A stretch of DNA of 37,535 nt from Magnetococcales bacterium (GTDB lineage: Bacteria > Pseudomonadota > Magnetococcia > Magnetococcales > JADFZT01): contig JADFZT010000046.1 of NCBI GenBank assembly GCA_015232395.1, positions 1-37,535 of the forward strand, given 5' to 3'. The position numbers and the translations under genes were made by a program. The first letter of the stretch is position 1; each line of letters starts with the position of its first letter. The notes beneath the pieces were generated by a model, which saw only the letters and a list, made by a program, of their open reading frames with translations, was not told the DNA's origin and searched no databases. This document shows, in pieces, positions 1-9,085 of the stretch.

Positions 1-77
1 TCAGCTCCCTGGATCCCCGCCTTCGCGGGGATGACGAGTCAGGGAAGAGTGTCCAATTTTGAGATAGAACTGCTATA
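1..77. repeat. Partial copy (right arm) of a palindromic MITE-like element
   Basis: The first 77 bases match the right arm of the complete element near 36.9 kb, with only a couple of mismatches. The match covers the GCCTTCGCGGGGATGAC palindrome half and the terminal TGCTATA, after which the two loci diverge. The left part is cut off by the window edge. The element is non-coding and ends exactly where the terminal inverted repeat of the other copy ends. Confidence 0.75.
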
Positions 78-103
78 TCAAGCTCAGGGTATCAAGCTCA
101 GGG
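76..103. repeat. Tandem 14-bp duplication
   Basis: The 14-mer TATCAAGCTCAGGG occurs twice head-to-tail, immediately at the outer edge of the MITE-like element. It may be a scar of insertion or slippage. The rest of the stretch up to the end of trmB at 216 holds no gene that I can support. Confidence 0.7.
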
Positions 104-215
104 AAAAGGGCTGCACAGGGGAGAGAGTGCTCTGGAAAAAGTCATGCAGGGGGAAATCAGGAAGGGGGACGGCTCAAAAAAACATCTTCTCAAACAACGC
201 AATACGGATAAAAAC

Positions 216-1010
216 TCAGCGCTTGGGGGGATCAGCCACTTTGGCATAGAGCAGATGATGGGTACCACGGCCTGCTGCCAAACCCTTTTCCTGAAACCGG
301 GTCTCGATCCACCCCTCCGGTTCCGGAGCAAAACAGCCAGACCCCACCTGGTTGGCAAAGCAGGGATGTTTTTCCAGCATCTCCAACATCCACTCCCCAT
401 ACTCCGCCCAATCCGTAGCGAGACTCAAAAGCCCCCCTTGCCGCATACCCAGAGCCAGGCAATCCAAAAATTCAGGTTGGATAAGTCTGCGTTTATGGTG
501 GCGTTTTTTGGGCCAGGGATCGGGAAAGTTGATGATGACGCGATCCAGACTGGTTGGGGGAATTTCCTCAACGATGGCAGACTGGGCAGGCTCTTTGGAG
601 ATGCGGACATTGGTCAGACCCGCAGGCTCCACCTTGCGGATCAACCCTGCCACCCCCTCCAAAAAAACATCGATACCAATAAAACGATCCCCTGGATATC
701 TCTTGGCCAGATCAGTCAAAAACAGACCGTTGCCGAAACCAATCTCCAATACCAAGCGACCCGAATCAGGATCCGCCCCCAGAAGCCCCATCAGCTCCCG
801 GCGATCCCCCGCTTTGGGAATCTGGTAGCGGGGCAAGGTGTCGAGAAGCCAATCCACTTCCCTGGTTTTCAGACGACCTTTTTTGCGCCCATGAATCTTG
901 AGCCGCCCTCTCTCCTCAGAAGCACCGGCATCCACCGTGAAATCATCAACCGGGTCACTCTCCCCCCTGCCACCCGAATCGCCTCCCTCTGCCCCAGCTG
1001 TTTCACTCAT
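216..1010 (-). CDS. trmB: tRNA (guanine-N7-)-methyltransferase
   Basis: TrmB uses S-adenosylmethionine to methylate guanine 46 in the tRNA variable loop. The 264-residue protein has the family hallmarks: GRKKGRLK before the core, the SAM-binding LEIGFGNG (about residues 88-95), and the catalytic/tRNA-binding NFPDPWPKKRHHKRR. The first 35 residues are acidic and Ser/Gly-rich, an N-terminal extension likely to be disordered. The ATG overlaps the stop codon of the upstream thyX by four bases (ATGA), so the two are probably translationally coupled. The family assignment is firm from the motifs. No clear terminator follows it. Confidence 0.95.
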   Translation of the reverse strand: MSETAGAEGGDSGGRGESDPVDDFTVDAGASEERGRLKIHGRKKGRLKTREVDWLLDTLPRYQIPKAGDRRELMGLLGADPDSGRLVLEIGFGNGLFLTDLAKRYPGDRFIGIDVFLEGVAGLIRKVEPAGLTNVRISKEPAQSAIVEEIPPTSLDRVIINFPDPWPKKRHHKRRLIQPEFLDCLALGMRQGGLLSLATDWAEYGEWMLEMLEKHPCFANQVGSGCFAPEPEGWIETRFQEKGLAAGRGTHHLLYAKVADPPKR

Positions 1011-1837
1011 GCCCCTTTACCGGACCGTTCCAAAAGTACCCGATCCATGGTCTCTCCCAGCAAGGGAAAGCGGGCTTTGAACATGTCGTAGGCGGCATCG
1101 GCAAAAACGCGGATTTCATACTGGGCTTCGGGCTTGCGGCGCAGATCGAAAAAATTCATGAGGGAACGAAAGTTGATGGTCCAGTAAAGATCGGAATAGG
1201 TGGAAACCGGCATGGCGTTGCGAAGCAGCTCCCGGGATCTGGCCCGATAAGGGTTACGCCCCCCCTGTATTTTGGGAATCTCCCCCCGCTCTTCGGCGTC
1301 ACTCACCCGCTTGCAGCTCTCTTCATACTCTTTCTGATAAAAGCTGTGGAGGGTTTCGATCAACGCCTCATAACGGGCCACCTGTTCCTCGTCCATCACC
1401 TCGAAGCCATCCACGGTGCGGGCCTGTTGGTCGGGGATATAAAAGGCCGGGATGGGCTGGCGGTAACGCTGGGAAAATTCGTTGAAAGAGCTGATCCGAT
1501 GACGCATCCACTGGCGAAAAACAAAGATGGGCGCGATCACCCGCCAACGAAAATGGACCGACTCGAAGGGGGTGCCGTGATTGTGGTAGAGAAGATGATA
1601 GAGGAGCTGCCTCTCCCGATCGGTAAAGTCAGCCAAACTGGAAACCCGCCGGTTGGTAGTGGAGATCCGGGCGGTGTTGATGATGGTGGCCTCATCCCCC
1701 CAGGAATCCTCCAGCTCGATAAAGCCAAAATTACCCACTTTCCGGGCAAACTCAGGGTTCAACCCGATCCGGGTCTCCATCTCCTGGGCCAGCTCCTGGG
1801 CGACCTCGGATTGAAAAGATGATGGCGTCTCTGGCAT
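1007..1837 (-). CDS. thyX: FAD-dependent thymidylate synthase
   Basis: ThyX makes dTMP from dUMP using FAD, NADPH and methylene-tetrahydrofolate. The diagnostic motif RHRxxSxNExSxRY is present as RHRISSFNEFSQRY. The flanking text also fits the family, with FRWRVIAPIFVFRQWM before the motif and an ELLRNAMPVSTYSDLYWTINFRSLMNF stretch nearer the C-terminus. The start is uncertain: an ATG at 1837 is listed here, and a TTG three codons upstream (1846) has a slightly better GAGACGG Shine-Dalgarno-like sequence. It overlaps trmB by four bases. No thyA is seen in the window, so ThyX may be the only thymidylate synthase here. Confidence 0.95.
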   Translation of the reverse strand: MPETPSSFQSEVAQELAQEMETRIGLNPEFARKVGNFGFIELEDSWGDEATIINTARISTTNRRVSSLADFTDRERQLLYHLLYHNHGTPFESVHFRWRVIAPIFVFRQWMRHRISSFNEFSQRYRQPIPAFYIPDQQARTVDGFEVMDEEQVARYEALIETLHSFYQKEYEESCKRVSDAEERGEIPKIQGGRNPYRARSRELLRNAMPVSTYSDLYWTINFRSLMNFFDLRRKPEAQYEIRVFADAAYDMFKARFPLLGETMDRVLLERSGKGA

Positions 1838-1883
1838 GGGAGTCAATTCCGTCTCTAGGGATATTTGGTTTTCATTAAAAGTT

Positions 1884-1913
1884 CAAAAGCCACTCGGTTG
1901 CGGGTGGCTTTTG
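1884..1913. terminator. Hairpin terminator downstream of the GGDEF gene
   Basis: A perfect 10-bp inverted repeat (CAAAAGCCAC / GTGGCTTTTG) flanks a 10-base loop. The stem has A-rich and T-rich ends, so it could act on either strand. It sits between the GGDEF gene (ending at 2027) and thyX. It probably separates the GGDEF transcript from thyX-trmB. Confidence 0.65.
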
Positions 1914-2026
1914 TTGTCTGAGGTATGGCCTGGGTAGCTGGTAGGGCCGGCTGTAAGATCTTTTCCCCATCACCCAGGTTGGATTCATCAACATGGCGCT
2001 TCAGCCAAATGGCAATCTGCCACCAT

Positions 2027-3052
2027 TCAATCCCAAAGATCCACATCCCCCTCGTCATCTTCATCCTCTTCTTCCAGCTTTCCTTGAGCCACGAGGGTTT
2101 GATAGACCTGGACCTGATTGCGACCATTTTCCTTGGCGTAATAGAGCGCTTTATCCGCCTTGTCGATGAGGGTGGTAGAGACTTCATCGGCGCTTAAAAT
2201 GACGGTACCGATGGAGACAGTCACCCGCCCAACCTGGGGAAAGGGATAGGCTGCGACCATGTTGCGAAACCGCTCCAGGGCGGCAAGCCCCTCTTTTTCA
2301 GTGACATCGTTGACCAGGACGATAAATTCCTCCCCCCCGAAGCGGAACAGAAAGTCGGATAGTCGGAAACACTGTTCCATCAACCGGGCAAAAAGAATAA
2401 GCACTTCATCACCAATCAAGTGGCCAAAATTGTCGTTGACCCGTTTGAAATGATCGATATCCAAAACCGCGAGATTGGCCCCCTTGTCTTCGTTATCCCG
2501 CCGCCGCTTGAGGCCCCTTTGATAGGCCATGAGAATTTTGTTGATTTTATCGTCGAAGGATTGGCGATTGAGCAGGCCGGTCAGGGGATCCCGTTCCTTC
2601 TTCTGGATCATGGAGATCTGGTTGCCAAAAATCCGCAAGAAAAAATGAACCAGCTTTTGGGTGCCTGATGCATACTTGTCACAGTCGAGAACCAGAAATC
2701 CCTGAAAATTATCTACTTTTATCGGATGAACCACCAAAATGGGGCCGTCCCCTGCCTGTTTCAGAACCACCTCCTGCCCCAAATCCATCGCCTCTGCCAG
2801 CCCTTCCACCTGGGACATCGGGATAAATTCTTCGTTAGGATTGAGCAGCAAGAGCACCTTCCACTGATTGCCCTCCCCCTCTTCAGCATTTTTCTCTTGC
2901 CGCCCCTGATAAAAACGAATGTTGGATACCGGCACCAGAATCGCCAGGTTTCTGACCAGAACATGAACCAGGCTCTGCTCATCCCCCTGGCCAGTCATCT
3001 CCACCACTGCCCCACGCAGGCGGGCATCAAATTTCAGAATATCCTCAGGCAC
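2027..3052 (-). CDS. Diguanylate cyclase with N-terminal GAF-like sensor domain
   Basis: This protein is predicted to make cyclic di-GMP from two GTP. The C-terminal half carries a GGDEF domain: DPLTGLLNRQSF at its start, LDIDHFKRVNDNFGH, and the active-site signature as GGEEF. The inhibitory c-di-GMP site is present: RLSD lies exactly five residues before GGEEF, so product inhibition is expected. Residues 1-150 look like a GAF-type sensor (ILVPVSNIRFYQG, VLDCDK). There is no signal peptide or membrane segment, so it is cytosolic. The last 20 residues are extremely acidic (EEEDEDDEGDVDLWD). The start is GTG with GGAAAGAG about seven bases upstream. No effector or phosphodiesterase gene is nearby. 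Confidence 0.93.
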   Translation of the reverse strand: MPEDILKFDARLRGAVVEMTGQGDEQSLVHVLVRNLAILVPVSNIRFYQGRQEKNAEEGEGNQWKVLLLLNPNEEFIPMSQVEGLAEAMDLGQEVVLKQAGDGPILVVHPIKVDNFQGFLVLDCDKYASGTQKLVHFFLRIFGNQISMIQKKERDPLTGLLNRQSFDDKINKILMAYQRGLKRRRDNEDKGANLAVLDIDHFKRVNDNFGHLIGDEVLILFARLMEQCFRLSDFLFRFGGEEFIVLVNDVTEKEGLAALERFRNMVAAYPFPQVGRVTVSIGTVILSADEVSTTLIDKADKALYYAKENGRNQVQVYQTLVAQGKLEEEDEDDEGDVDLWD

Positions 3053-3111
3053 GATTCAACTCTTTCCGTTGGCTTTACTTCATGATGACACCTGATTTTT
3101 TAGATCCAAAA

Positions 3112-4260
3112 TCAGTTCTCTTCAAGGGGTTGCATCTTTTTATGGGCTTGCAAAAGCAACTCCGGAATCGCCAGTCCCTGGGGGCAGCGGGGCAGACACT
3201 CCCCACAACGGCTACATTGATCCCCCTTGGCCCCGGGAATCCAATGGTCATTGGGCTTCATGAGACCATATCGAAACCGGGCGTGGGGGACCATATTGAA
3301 CGTATCCGCCATCTGAAACAATCGAAACATTTCCGGAATGTCGATCTTTTCCGGACACGGCAGGCAGCGGGTGCAGATCCCGCACCTGGAAAGGGGGGAT
3401 TGAGCGGTTTCCCGAGCCAGTGCCAGAGCGGCTTTGCGCTCATTCTCTCCCCAATAAGGGGGATTCCCCAGGCTGGTGAGATGAATATCCAGATGCTCCG
3501 GCAAACTCGGCCCGACACTCAAAATGTGCACCTCGGGCTGAGAGAGCAGCCAACGCTCATTATACTGTACCGGGTGTAGGGGAGAGGTGAGGGATTGGAG
3601 CTTGGCAGGGGGTGTATAGAGTCCCCCCCCTTTTTCATTGGGAGAGATAATAAAAACCCCCATATCCCGGGCTGCGGCCAGGGCGACCGCCACCCGATTG
3701 GCCGGTCGAAAAGCATAATAGTGGAGATTGACGAAATCGAAAGCACCGCTGGTGATGGCGTCGAACAGTACTGGTGGGGGGGCGTGGCTGGAAAATCCCA
3801 AATGCCCGATCAACCCCTCTTCCCGCATTCGCTCCAGGGCCTGAAAACACCCCCCCGGACGCAAAGCCAGCTCCAGATGATCCCGGGTATTGACCCCATG
3901 GAAGGCAAACAGCGCCACCCGATCCACTTTGAGTCGCTCCAAAGATTGCTCCACCTGCCTGCGCATCTCACCGGCACTCTCTGTGGGCTTGGCCTTGGTC
4001 ATGATGTGCCAATCCACCCCGGGTGGTCGAAGGTGGGGTAGGGTTTGGCCGATCAGGCGTTCGCTTTTGCCATAACCATGGGCGGTTTCGATGAGATTGA
4101 TCCCGACATCGAAAGCGGCTTGAAGAACCTCCCGGGTGTTTTCCAGGCTGTCGTCGGGCAGATGGTCGTGGGGCTCGTCCCAGCCGTGTAAAAAACGCAT
4201 GGTCCCGACACTAAAAACCGACAGGTCGAGAGCTGTCTTGCCAAAACGGCGGTATTCCAT
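3112..4260 (-). CDS. Aldo/keto reductase with C-terminal 4Fe-4S ferredoxin-like domain
   Basis: A 382-residue protein of the COG1453-type aldo/keto reductase group. The N-terminal 270 residues form the TIM-barrel reductase. HGYGKSE contains the catalytic Tyr, MTKAKP the Lys and FAFHGVN the His. The usual catalytic Asp before TA is replaced by Glu (LIETA). The C-terminal region carries two cysteine clusters, CGICTRCLPCP and CSRCGECLPRCPQG, typical of a 2x[4Fe-4S] ferredoxin-like fold, which suggests electron transfer to or from a ferredoxin-type partner. The start is ATG with AAGGGTGATCC just upstream. It lies about 100 bases after nnr on the same strand and may be cotranscribed. The substrate is unknown. 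Confidence 0.92.
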   Translation of the reverse strand: MEYRRFGKTALDLSVFSVGTMRFLHGWDEPHDHLPDDSLENTREVLQAAFDVGINLIETAHGYGKSERLIGQTLPHLRPPGVDWHIMTKAKPTESAGEMRRQVEQSLERLKVDRVALFAFHGVNTRDHLELALRPGGCFQALERMREEGLIGHLGFSSHAPPPVLFDAITSGAFDFVNLHYYAFRPANRVAVALAAARDMGVFIISPNEKGGGLYTPPAKLQSLTSPLHPVQYNERWLLSQPEVHILSVGPSLPEHLDIHLTSLGNPPYWGENERKAALALARETAQSPLSRCGICTRCLPCPEKIDIPEMFRLFQMADTFNMVPHARFRYGLMKPNDHWIPGAKGDQCSRCGECLPRCPQGLAIPELLLQAHKKMQPLEEN

Positions 4261-4363
4261 GGATCACCCTTCAGACCGTTGATTCGAGATCAAAAACAAA
4301 ACCCCGGAAAAAAGCCTCCCAGCCCCTCTTTCATTTTATACATTAAAATCAAACGACTGAGGA

Positions 4364-5926
4364 CTAAAACAGCAAATCATTCACCAGAAGACGCAAATGG
4401 GGCAGAAGATCCCGAGCCATCAAACCAGCCGGACCACTCTCCACAACAGCCGCATCAGCCGCCGCTCCATGGAGCCAGACGCCAGCACGCACCGCACTTT
4501 CAACCGGCCACCCCTGGGTCAAAAGCCCGCCGATGATACCGGTTAAAAGATCCCCACTGCCACCCGCCGCCAAGCCACTGTTGCCGCTATCGTTGATCCA
4601 GGCTTCCCCTGTTGGGGCGGCGATCACGGTACCGGCCCCTTTCAGCACCAGCCACACCCCCCACCGAGCCGCATGCTGACAGGCTACCCCCAGTCGATCC
4701 CCCTGAATCTCCACGACCGAACAGCCCAAAATCCGCCCCAACTCGCCAGGATGAGGGGTCAACACCAAAGGGGCCGAACGGGAACCGGCCAAGGCGGCAA
4801 TTTCATCAGCAGCCCCGGAAAAAACATTCAGAGCATCGGCATCCACAACCGTGGGCACATCCCAACGCTCGATAATTTCCAAGACGATACCATGGATGGC
4901 ATGGTTGATTCCCAAACCCGGCCCCAGGGCCAGGGCGTCCGGCTCCAGGTTGCAGTGACGAATTTTATCCACCGCTCCCGCCCCCAAACCACCCGTCTTG
5001 CCATCTTCAGGCAAGGGCAGGGTCATCGCTTCGGTGAGCTGAGTCGCCACCTGATCCTGAACCGACCGGGGAGAGGCGACGGTGACCAACCCTGGCCCGG
5101 TACGCAGCGCACCCGACGCCGTCAACACCGCAGCACCCGCCTTCCCCTCTCCCCCCGCCACCACCAACAAATGGCCAAAGCTCCCCTTGTGGCCCGCCTC
5201 GGGTCGCTGGGGAATCACCAGATCATCGGGCAAATTGCGGGCAACTCGATGTGCTGGAATATCGATAAATTTATCTGGAATACCAATGGGAACCGTCATC
5301 ACCTCCCCGGACAGCTCTGCCCCGGGATAGGTGCGATGGCCTATTTTTTCTGCGGCAAAAGTGACCGTCCAATCGGCCTGCAACGCCTCTCCCAGCACCT
5401 GACCGCTATCCGCCGATACGCCGGAGGGAATATCCACAGCGATCACCGGTTTGCCGGAGCGATTGACCCGTTGGAAAATCTCCCCGATCACCCCAGCCAC
5501 CGGTTTTTTCAACCCGGTGCCAAACACCGCATCCACCACTACCCCGGAATGGGCGAGGATGCCATTAAAAAATTCCGGCACCTCCTCCCCGGCGATTTCG
5601 ATCACCCGTCCCCGAAGATTTTGAAACACCTGCCAATTGATCCGGGCATCCCCTTGGAGCTGCTCCCCCCGACCAAACAGAATCACCTGGGCCGAGACCC
5701 CTGACATTTTGAGACGCCGGGCAATGACAAAGCCATCCCCCCCATTATTACCCCGCCCAGCCAGCACCAACACCCGGCGCTGTGGCAAGTCCGGCAGACG
5801 CGTGCGCAGCAGTTCCACCACCCCGGCCCCGGCGTTTTCCATCAACACCACTCCCGGCAGCCCCAACGCCTCAATGGTTTGGCGATCTGCTTCCCGCATC
5901 TGTTCACTTGTCAGTAGCTTGGTCAT
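4364..5926 (-). CDS. nnr: Bifunctional NAD(P)H-hydrate epimerase / ADP-dependent NAD(P)H-hydrate dehydratase
   Basis: This metabolite-repair enzyme restores damaged NADH and NADPH hydrates. The N-terminal epimerase half (YjeF_N, about residues 1-215) shows the nucleotide loop GRGNNGGDGF and DAVFGTGLKKP. The C-terminal ribokinase-like dehydratase half (about 225-520) shows GHKGSFGHLLVVAGG, VVDADALN, LTPHPGELGR and the anion-hole motif GLAAGGSGDLLTGIIGG. The length (520) matches bacterial fused Nnr proteins. It is the first gene of the minus-strand block. The 140 bases upstream separate it from the divergent NodI-like ATPase gene and should hold promoters for both. Confidence 0.96.
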   Translation of the reverse strand: MTKLLTSEQMREADRQTIEALGLPGVVLMENAGAGVVELLRTRLPDLPQRRVLVLAGRGNNGGDGFVIARRLKMSGVSAQVILFGRGEQLQGDARINWQVFQNLRGRVIEIAGEEVPEFFNGILAHSGVVVDAVFGTGLKKPVAGVIGEIFQRVNRSGKPVIAVDIPSGVSADSGQVLGEALQADWTVTFAAEKIGHRTYPGAELSGEVMTVPIGIPDKFIDIPAHRVARNLPDDLVIPQRPEAGHKGSFGHLLVVAGGEGKAGAAVLTASGALRTGPGLVTVASPRSVQDQVATQLTEAMTLPLPEDGKTGGLGAGAVDKIRHCNLEPDALALGPGLGINHAIHGIVLEIIERWDVPTVVDADALNVFSGAADEIAALAGSRSAPLVLTPHPGELGRILGCSVVEIQGDRLGVACQHAARWGVWLVLKGAGTVIAAPTGEAWINDSGNSGLAAGGSGDLLTGIIGGLLTQGWPVESAVRAGVWLHGAAADAAVVESGPAGLMARDLLPHLRLLVNDLLF

Positions 5927-6067
5927 GTTTCCAACCCCAAGAAAAAAGGTTCCATCTATTTATCAATCAGTTACTCTCAGAGAAAATCGCTCCGCTTGCC
6001 GATATGGATAGGAAACTGTCAAGATAGCAGAGATTTTCAGCGGACAAAACAACCGGGAAGGAATCTC

Positions 6068-6982
6068 ATGTCGCGCGTGATTGAAATCAGCGGCTTGCTG
6101 AAGAAATATGCTGGCGAAACGGTGGTGGACCGGATCGATTTTGACGTTCAGGAGGGGGAGTGTTTTGGAATCCTTGGCCCTAACGGCGCGGGAAAGTCCA
6201 CGACCCTGCGGATGATCATCGGCTTGACCCCCAAGGATGCGGGGGAGTTGACGGTTTTTGGTCTGCCCATGAGCCCGGAGCAGAAGGGGGTTCCGCCGCT
6301 TTTGGGGGTGGTGCCCCAGGAGGATAATCTGGATGTGGACCTGAGCGTTGCGGAAAATCTCCTGGTCCATGGCCGTTATTTTGGCCTCTCCACCTCCATT
6401 CTCAAAGAAAAAACCCAGGCGCTTTTGGAGTTTGCCCAGTTGACCAAGCAGGCGGATCAGCCGGTGCGGCAGTTGAGTGGTGGCATGAAACGGCGTCTGG
6501 TGATCGCCCGCTCCCTGGTGGCGGATCCAAAGCTGGTGGTGCTGGACGAGCCCACCACCGGCCTCGACCCCCAGGCCCGGCATATGATCTGGCAGCGGTT
6601 GCGGCAGCTCAGAGAGTCCGGCGTCACCCTGCTGCTAACAACTCATTATATGGAGGAAGCGGCCCAGATTTGTGATCGGATATTGATCCTGAACCACGGC
6701 AAGATTCTCGACCTGGACACCCCCACCGCCCTGATTGAGCGCCATGTAGAGCCGGAGGTGATTGAAATCAGAGGCAATGGCGCAAAACCCGACCCCAGCC
6801 GCTTCGAAAATCTCCCCTGCCGGGTGGAACCCATCGGCGACACCCTCTACTGCTACACCCACCGCTCCTGCGATGTCCTGGAGCCTCTGAGAGATGAACA
6901 GCACCACCTCACCTTCCTCCACCGCCCAGCCAACCTGGAAGATGTCTTCCTCAAGCTTACCGGGCGGGAGTTGCGGGATTAG
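6068..6982 (+). CDS. NodI-like ABC transporter ATP-binding protein
   Basis: ATPase subunit of an ABC-2 type exporter, 304 residues from an ATG preceded by a good AAGGA site (an in-frame upstream extension to 5996 lacks support). It has Walker A GPNGAGKST, Q-loop VVPQEDNLD, signature LSGGMKRR, Walker B LVVLDEPTTGLDP and H-loop TTHYMEE. The run GRYFGLSTSILKEK and the ARHMIWQRLRQL stretch match NodI-type ATPases closely. NodI pairs with the permease NodJ to export modified oligosaccharides in rhizobia, and homologues are widespread outside nodulation. The NodJ-like partner lies about 5.2 kb downstream on the same strand instead of adjacent. The substrate is unknown. Confidence 0.9.
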   Translation: MSRVIEISGLLKKYAGETVVDRIDFDVQEGECFGILGPNGAGKSTTLRMIIGLTPKDAGELTVFGLPMSPEQKGVPPLLGVVPQEDNLDVDLSVAENLLVHGRYFGLSTSILKEKTQALLEFAQLTKQADQPVRQLSGGMKRRLVIARSLVADPKLVVLDEPTTGLDPQARHMIWQRLRQLRESGVTLLLTTHYMEEAAQICDRILILNHGKILDLDTPTALIERHVEPEVIEIRGNGAKPDPSRFENLPCRVEPIGDTLYCYTHRSCDVLEPLRDEQHHLTFLHRPANLEDVFLKLTGRELRD

Positions 6983-7163
6983 GTGCCATATAGAGGTCAC
7001 TTTGGGGGCAGGTTTGGTGATTCCCGGATGACTGGGATAGCCTTCTGATCAGGCCACCCCCCTCCCCCTAATTTCCAAATCAATACGATGGGGACGCAAT
7101 ACCCGATTCCAACGCCCTCCCTCCTTGAAACCGACGCGGTTACCAGAAGGGAGGGAAATCGGA

Positions 7164-8390
7164 TTATTTCAAGCCCGCCTGTTGCAGGAGAGGTGTTTGG
7201 TTGGTCATTTCCAGATGATCGACTCGACTGCGCAGTGCCGCAAAACCGGCCAACGACTGTTGCAGAAGCGTTTTCAGGGTTTGGATTTCAGCAGCCTGGT
7301 TTTGGATGGTCTTTTGCTGATCCTGCACCACCTTGGTCACCACCGCGACGATATCCATGGGAGAGAGACCCTTGCGATTGGGCGTGGCCACAAGTTCGGG
7401 AACCTCCTCAGCGATAAAACCGACCTTGGGGTCATCCTGCTCGTTTTTGTAATTGAAGGTTTTGGGGCTCAACTGTGCCAAAGCCTCCCGGGCTGCTTCG
7501 CTGGAAAGATCGAAAATATTTTCCTTGAATTCCCGGCTGGAGGCATCGGTCCAGACACCCCCATCGGTAACGTAAGCACCGCTGGCCATGTGGAGGGGGT
7601 AGTCTGGTGAGGCGGTACCGATACCAAGGCAGCCATCGCACTCATCGTTGTAGCTTGAGTTAAGCCGCATTTTTTCGACCCCACTCTCCATAAAAACCAT
7701 ATGGCCACCATTGGTTTTCAGGGTCAGACTGGCGCTGTCGTTTGTTGCTTCAATATAGAGCTGGTTGTTGCTTTGATATATCTGCCCGCTGCTCCTCCCA
7801 TCACCGCTGGCAATGCTGATGACGCCAGGGGTACCACCATCAGCCGAGTCCCCAACCTGCAGTAGGGATTCCGGCGAGTCTGTTCCAATACCAACGTAGC
7901 CATCACTGGTGATCAACATATCCGGATCAATGCTCGGCCCGTGCTCGGTATTGAAATAAATCCCCCCCCCATCCTTCTCATTAACAATCGCCATATTGTT
8001 GGCAACTTCAGAATTGGGATAATCAGCACCGTAATACGACAACCAACCAGCATATGATCCATTATCTCGAAATCCGATATAGGTGCTATGGTCTGTGGCG
8101 TGAGAGTCCAGAACCACCCCAGCATGTCCGGCTGTATTCTTCACATAAAGCACATTGTCGTTACTGGAAAAATCGTCTGATCCAATACCGATGTTACCTG
8201 CTGTGTAATAAAGATCGTTTCCTGTCAAATCCAAGCAACGATCTTCCAGATAGGTAAAATTATCATTCACCTCGCTGGCATAGATGGTAGTGCCACTGGT
8301 GAAACTGTTCGGCACCGTTCCGGCATGAGCTGTGGTGGCGGCTGTGGTCAGAGATATGGCGGCAATCAGAATTTTTCCGTAATCATTCAC
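7164..8390 (-). CDS. Secreted tail-fibre-like protein with peptidase S74 chaperone domain
   Basis: A 408-residue exported protein with a signal peptide ending TTAHA. Residues 24-45 hold a short module, FTSGTTIYASEVNDNF, which recurs in the lectin gene downstream. The middle has phage-fibre-like GIGTxSP repeats (VGIGTDSPESLLQVG, LGIGTASPDYPLHMA). About residues 281-345 form an S74 intramolecular chaperone: DASSREFKENI with the Ser/Lys pair, LSPKTFNY and VGFIAEEVPELV. In the family this domain trimerises fibres and cleaves itself off. The last 60 residues are a predicted coiled coil. The start is GTG with GGGAGAG upstream. It probably encodes a trimeric surface fibre and is not surrounded by phage genes. 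Confidence 0.85.
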   Translation of the reverse strand: MNDYGKILIAAISLTTAATTAHAGTVPNSFTSGTTIYASEVNDNFTYLEDRCLDLTGNDLYYTAGNIGIGSDDFSSNDNVLYVKNTAGHAGVVLDSHATDHSTYIGFRDNGSYAGWLSYYGADYPNSEVANNMAIVNEKDGGGIYFNTEHGPSIDPDMLITSDGYVGIGTDSPESLLQVGDSADGGTPGVISIASGDGRSSGQIYQSNNQLYIEATNDSASLTLKTNGGHMVFMESGVEKMRLNSSYNDECDGCLGIGTASPDYPLHMASGAYVTDGGVWTDASSREFKENIFDLSSEAAREALAQLSPKTFNYKNEQDDPKVGFIAEEVPELVATPNRKGLSPMDIVAVVTKVVQDQQKTIQNQAAEIQTLKTLLQQSLAGFAALRSRVDHLEMTNQTPLLQQAGLK

Positions 8391-8463
8391 AGTGTTGCTC
8401 TCCCAGGATAGTCAACTAACACTATAAAAAGCATGAAGCATGATTGAATCTTTTCATACCCGA

Positions 8464-9054
8464 TCAATCAAACTCACAAATATAGTTTAATTCGGATGTG
8501 GAGCATGTCCCATCATTCCAAGTACCAGGCCCACTTCCTGAGTCACCTATCATAAGCGCACAGTCTTCCTCTCCTCCATTATCATTTGGTTCGCCATCGT
8601 ACCAATTTGTATAGGTGACTTCATCTCCTGTAACCCATGCAAAATCACCCTCCACCTCGTAATCATCTAAACCGATCCATGTATATCGATGTCCATTGGT
8701 GTGAACAATGTTGGAACTTTGAACAAGATTCATCACCTTTTCATTCTCTTCTTCCGATGAGATGGTTACGAGGTGACCACCTCTGTCTGAACAAGCAGAT
8801 ACTGCAGCATCATACGTTACCGCCTCTTCTCCAAGGGAATAGGCATGCGTTGCCAGTTCAGTGAGCAGATCTATTGTTTCTGCTTGGCTATTGACTGTTT
8901 CAACCAGCGTGTCAAAATTGGCATTCACCTCTGAAGAATAGATTGTTTCCCCAGCAGAGAATGAAAACGGCATTTCAATACTTTCAGCTTGAACACCGCT
9001 GCTGGCCAATGCAACGACTGCAGCAAGAATCAAGATACTTTGAGATTTACCCAT
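8464..9054 (-). CDS. Secreted C-type lectin-domain protein
   Basis: A 196-residue protein with a signal peptide (cleavage near GVQA-ES). Residues 27-50 repeat the FSAGETIYSSEVNANF module of its S74 neighbour. From about residue 70 it carries a C-type lectin fold: AVSACSDRGGHLVTISSEEEN, the WIGL motif, the EPN calcium/sugar motif (WYDGEPNDNGGEEDC), WNDGTCS and the terminal YICEFD. EPN in family members with known sugars favours mannose-type ligands. The four cysteines can form the two canonical disulfides. A GGGGGAAAATC Shine-Dalgarno sequence precedes the ATG. It is likely a periplasmic or extracellular adhesin. It is spaced 73 bases from the S74 gene and may be cotranscribed. Confidence 0.87.
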   Translation of the reverse strand: MGKSQSILILAAVVALASSGVQAESIEMPFSFSAGETIYSSEVNANFDTLVETVNSQAETIDLLTELATHAYSLGEEAVTYDAAVSACSDRGGHLVTISSEEENEKVMNLVQSSNIVHTNGHRYTWIGLDDYEVEGDFAWVTGDEVTYTNWYDGEPNDNGGEEDCALMIGDSGSGPGTWNDGTCSTSELNYICEFD

Positions 9055-9085
9055 GATTTTCCCCCAAAAAAAGTTTCAGTTTTTT

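Noticed and set aside
7117-7155. CCCTCCCT/AGGGAGGG inverted repeat between the NodI-like and S74 genes
   Set aside because: Long loop and no T-run in either direction, so not reported as a terminator.
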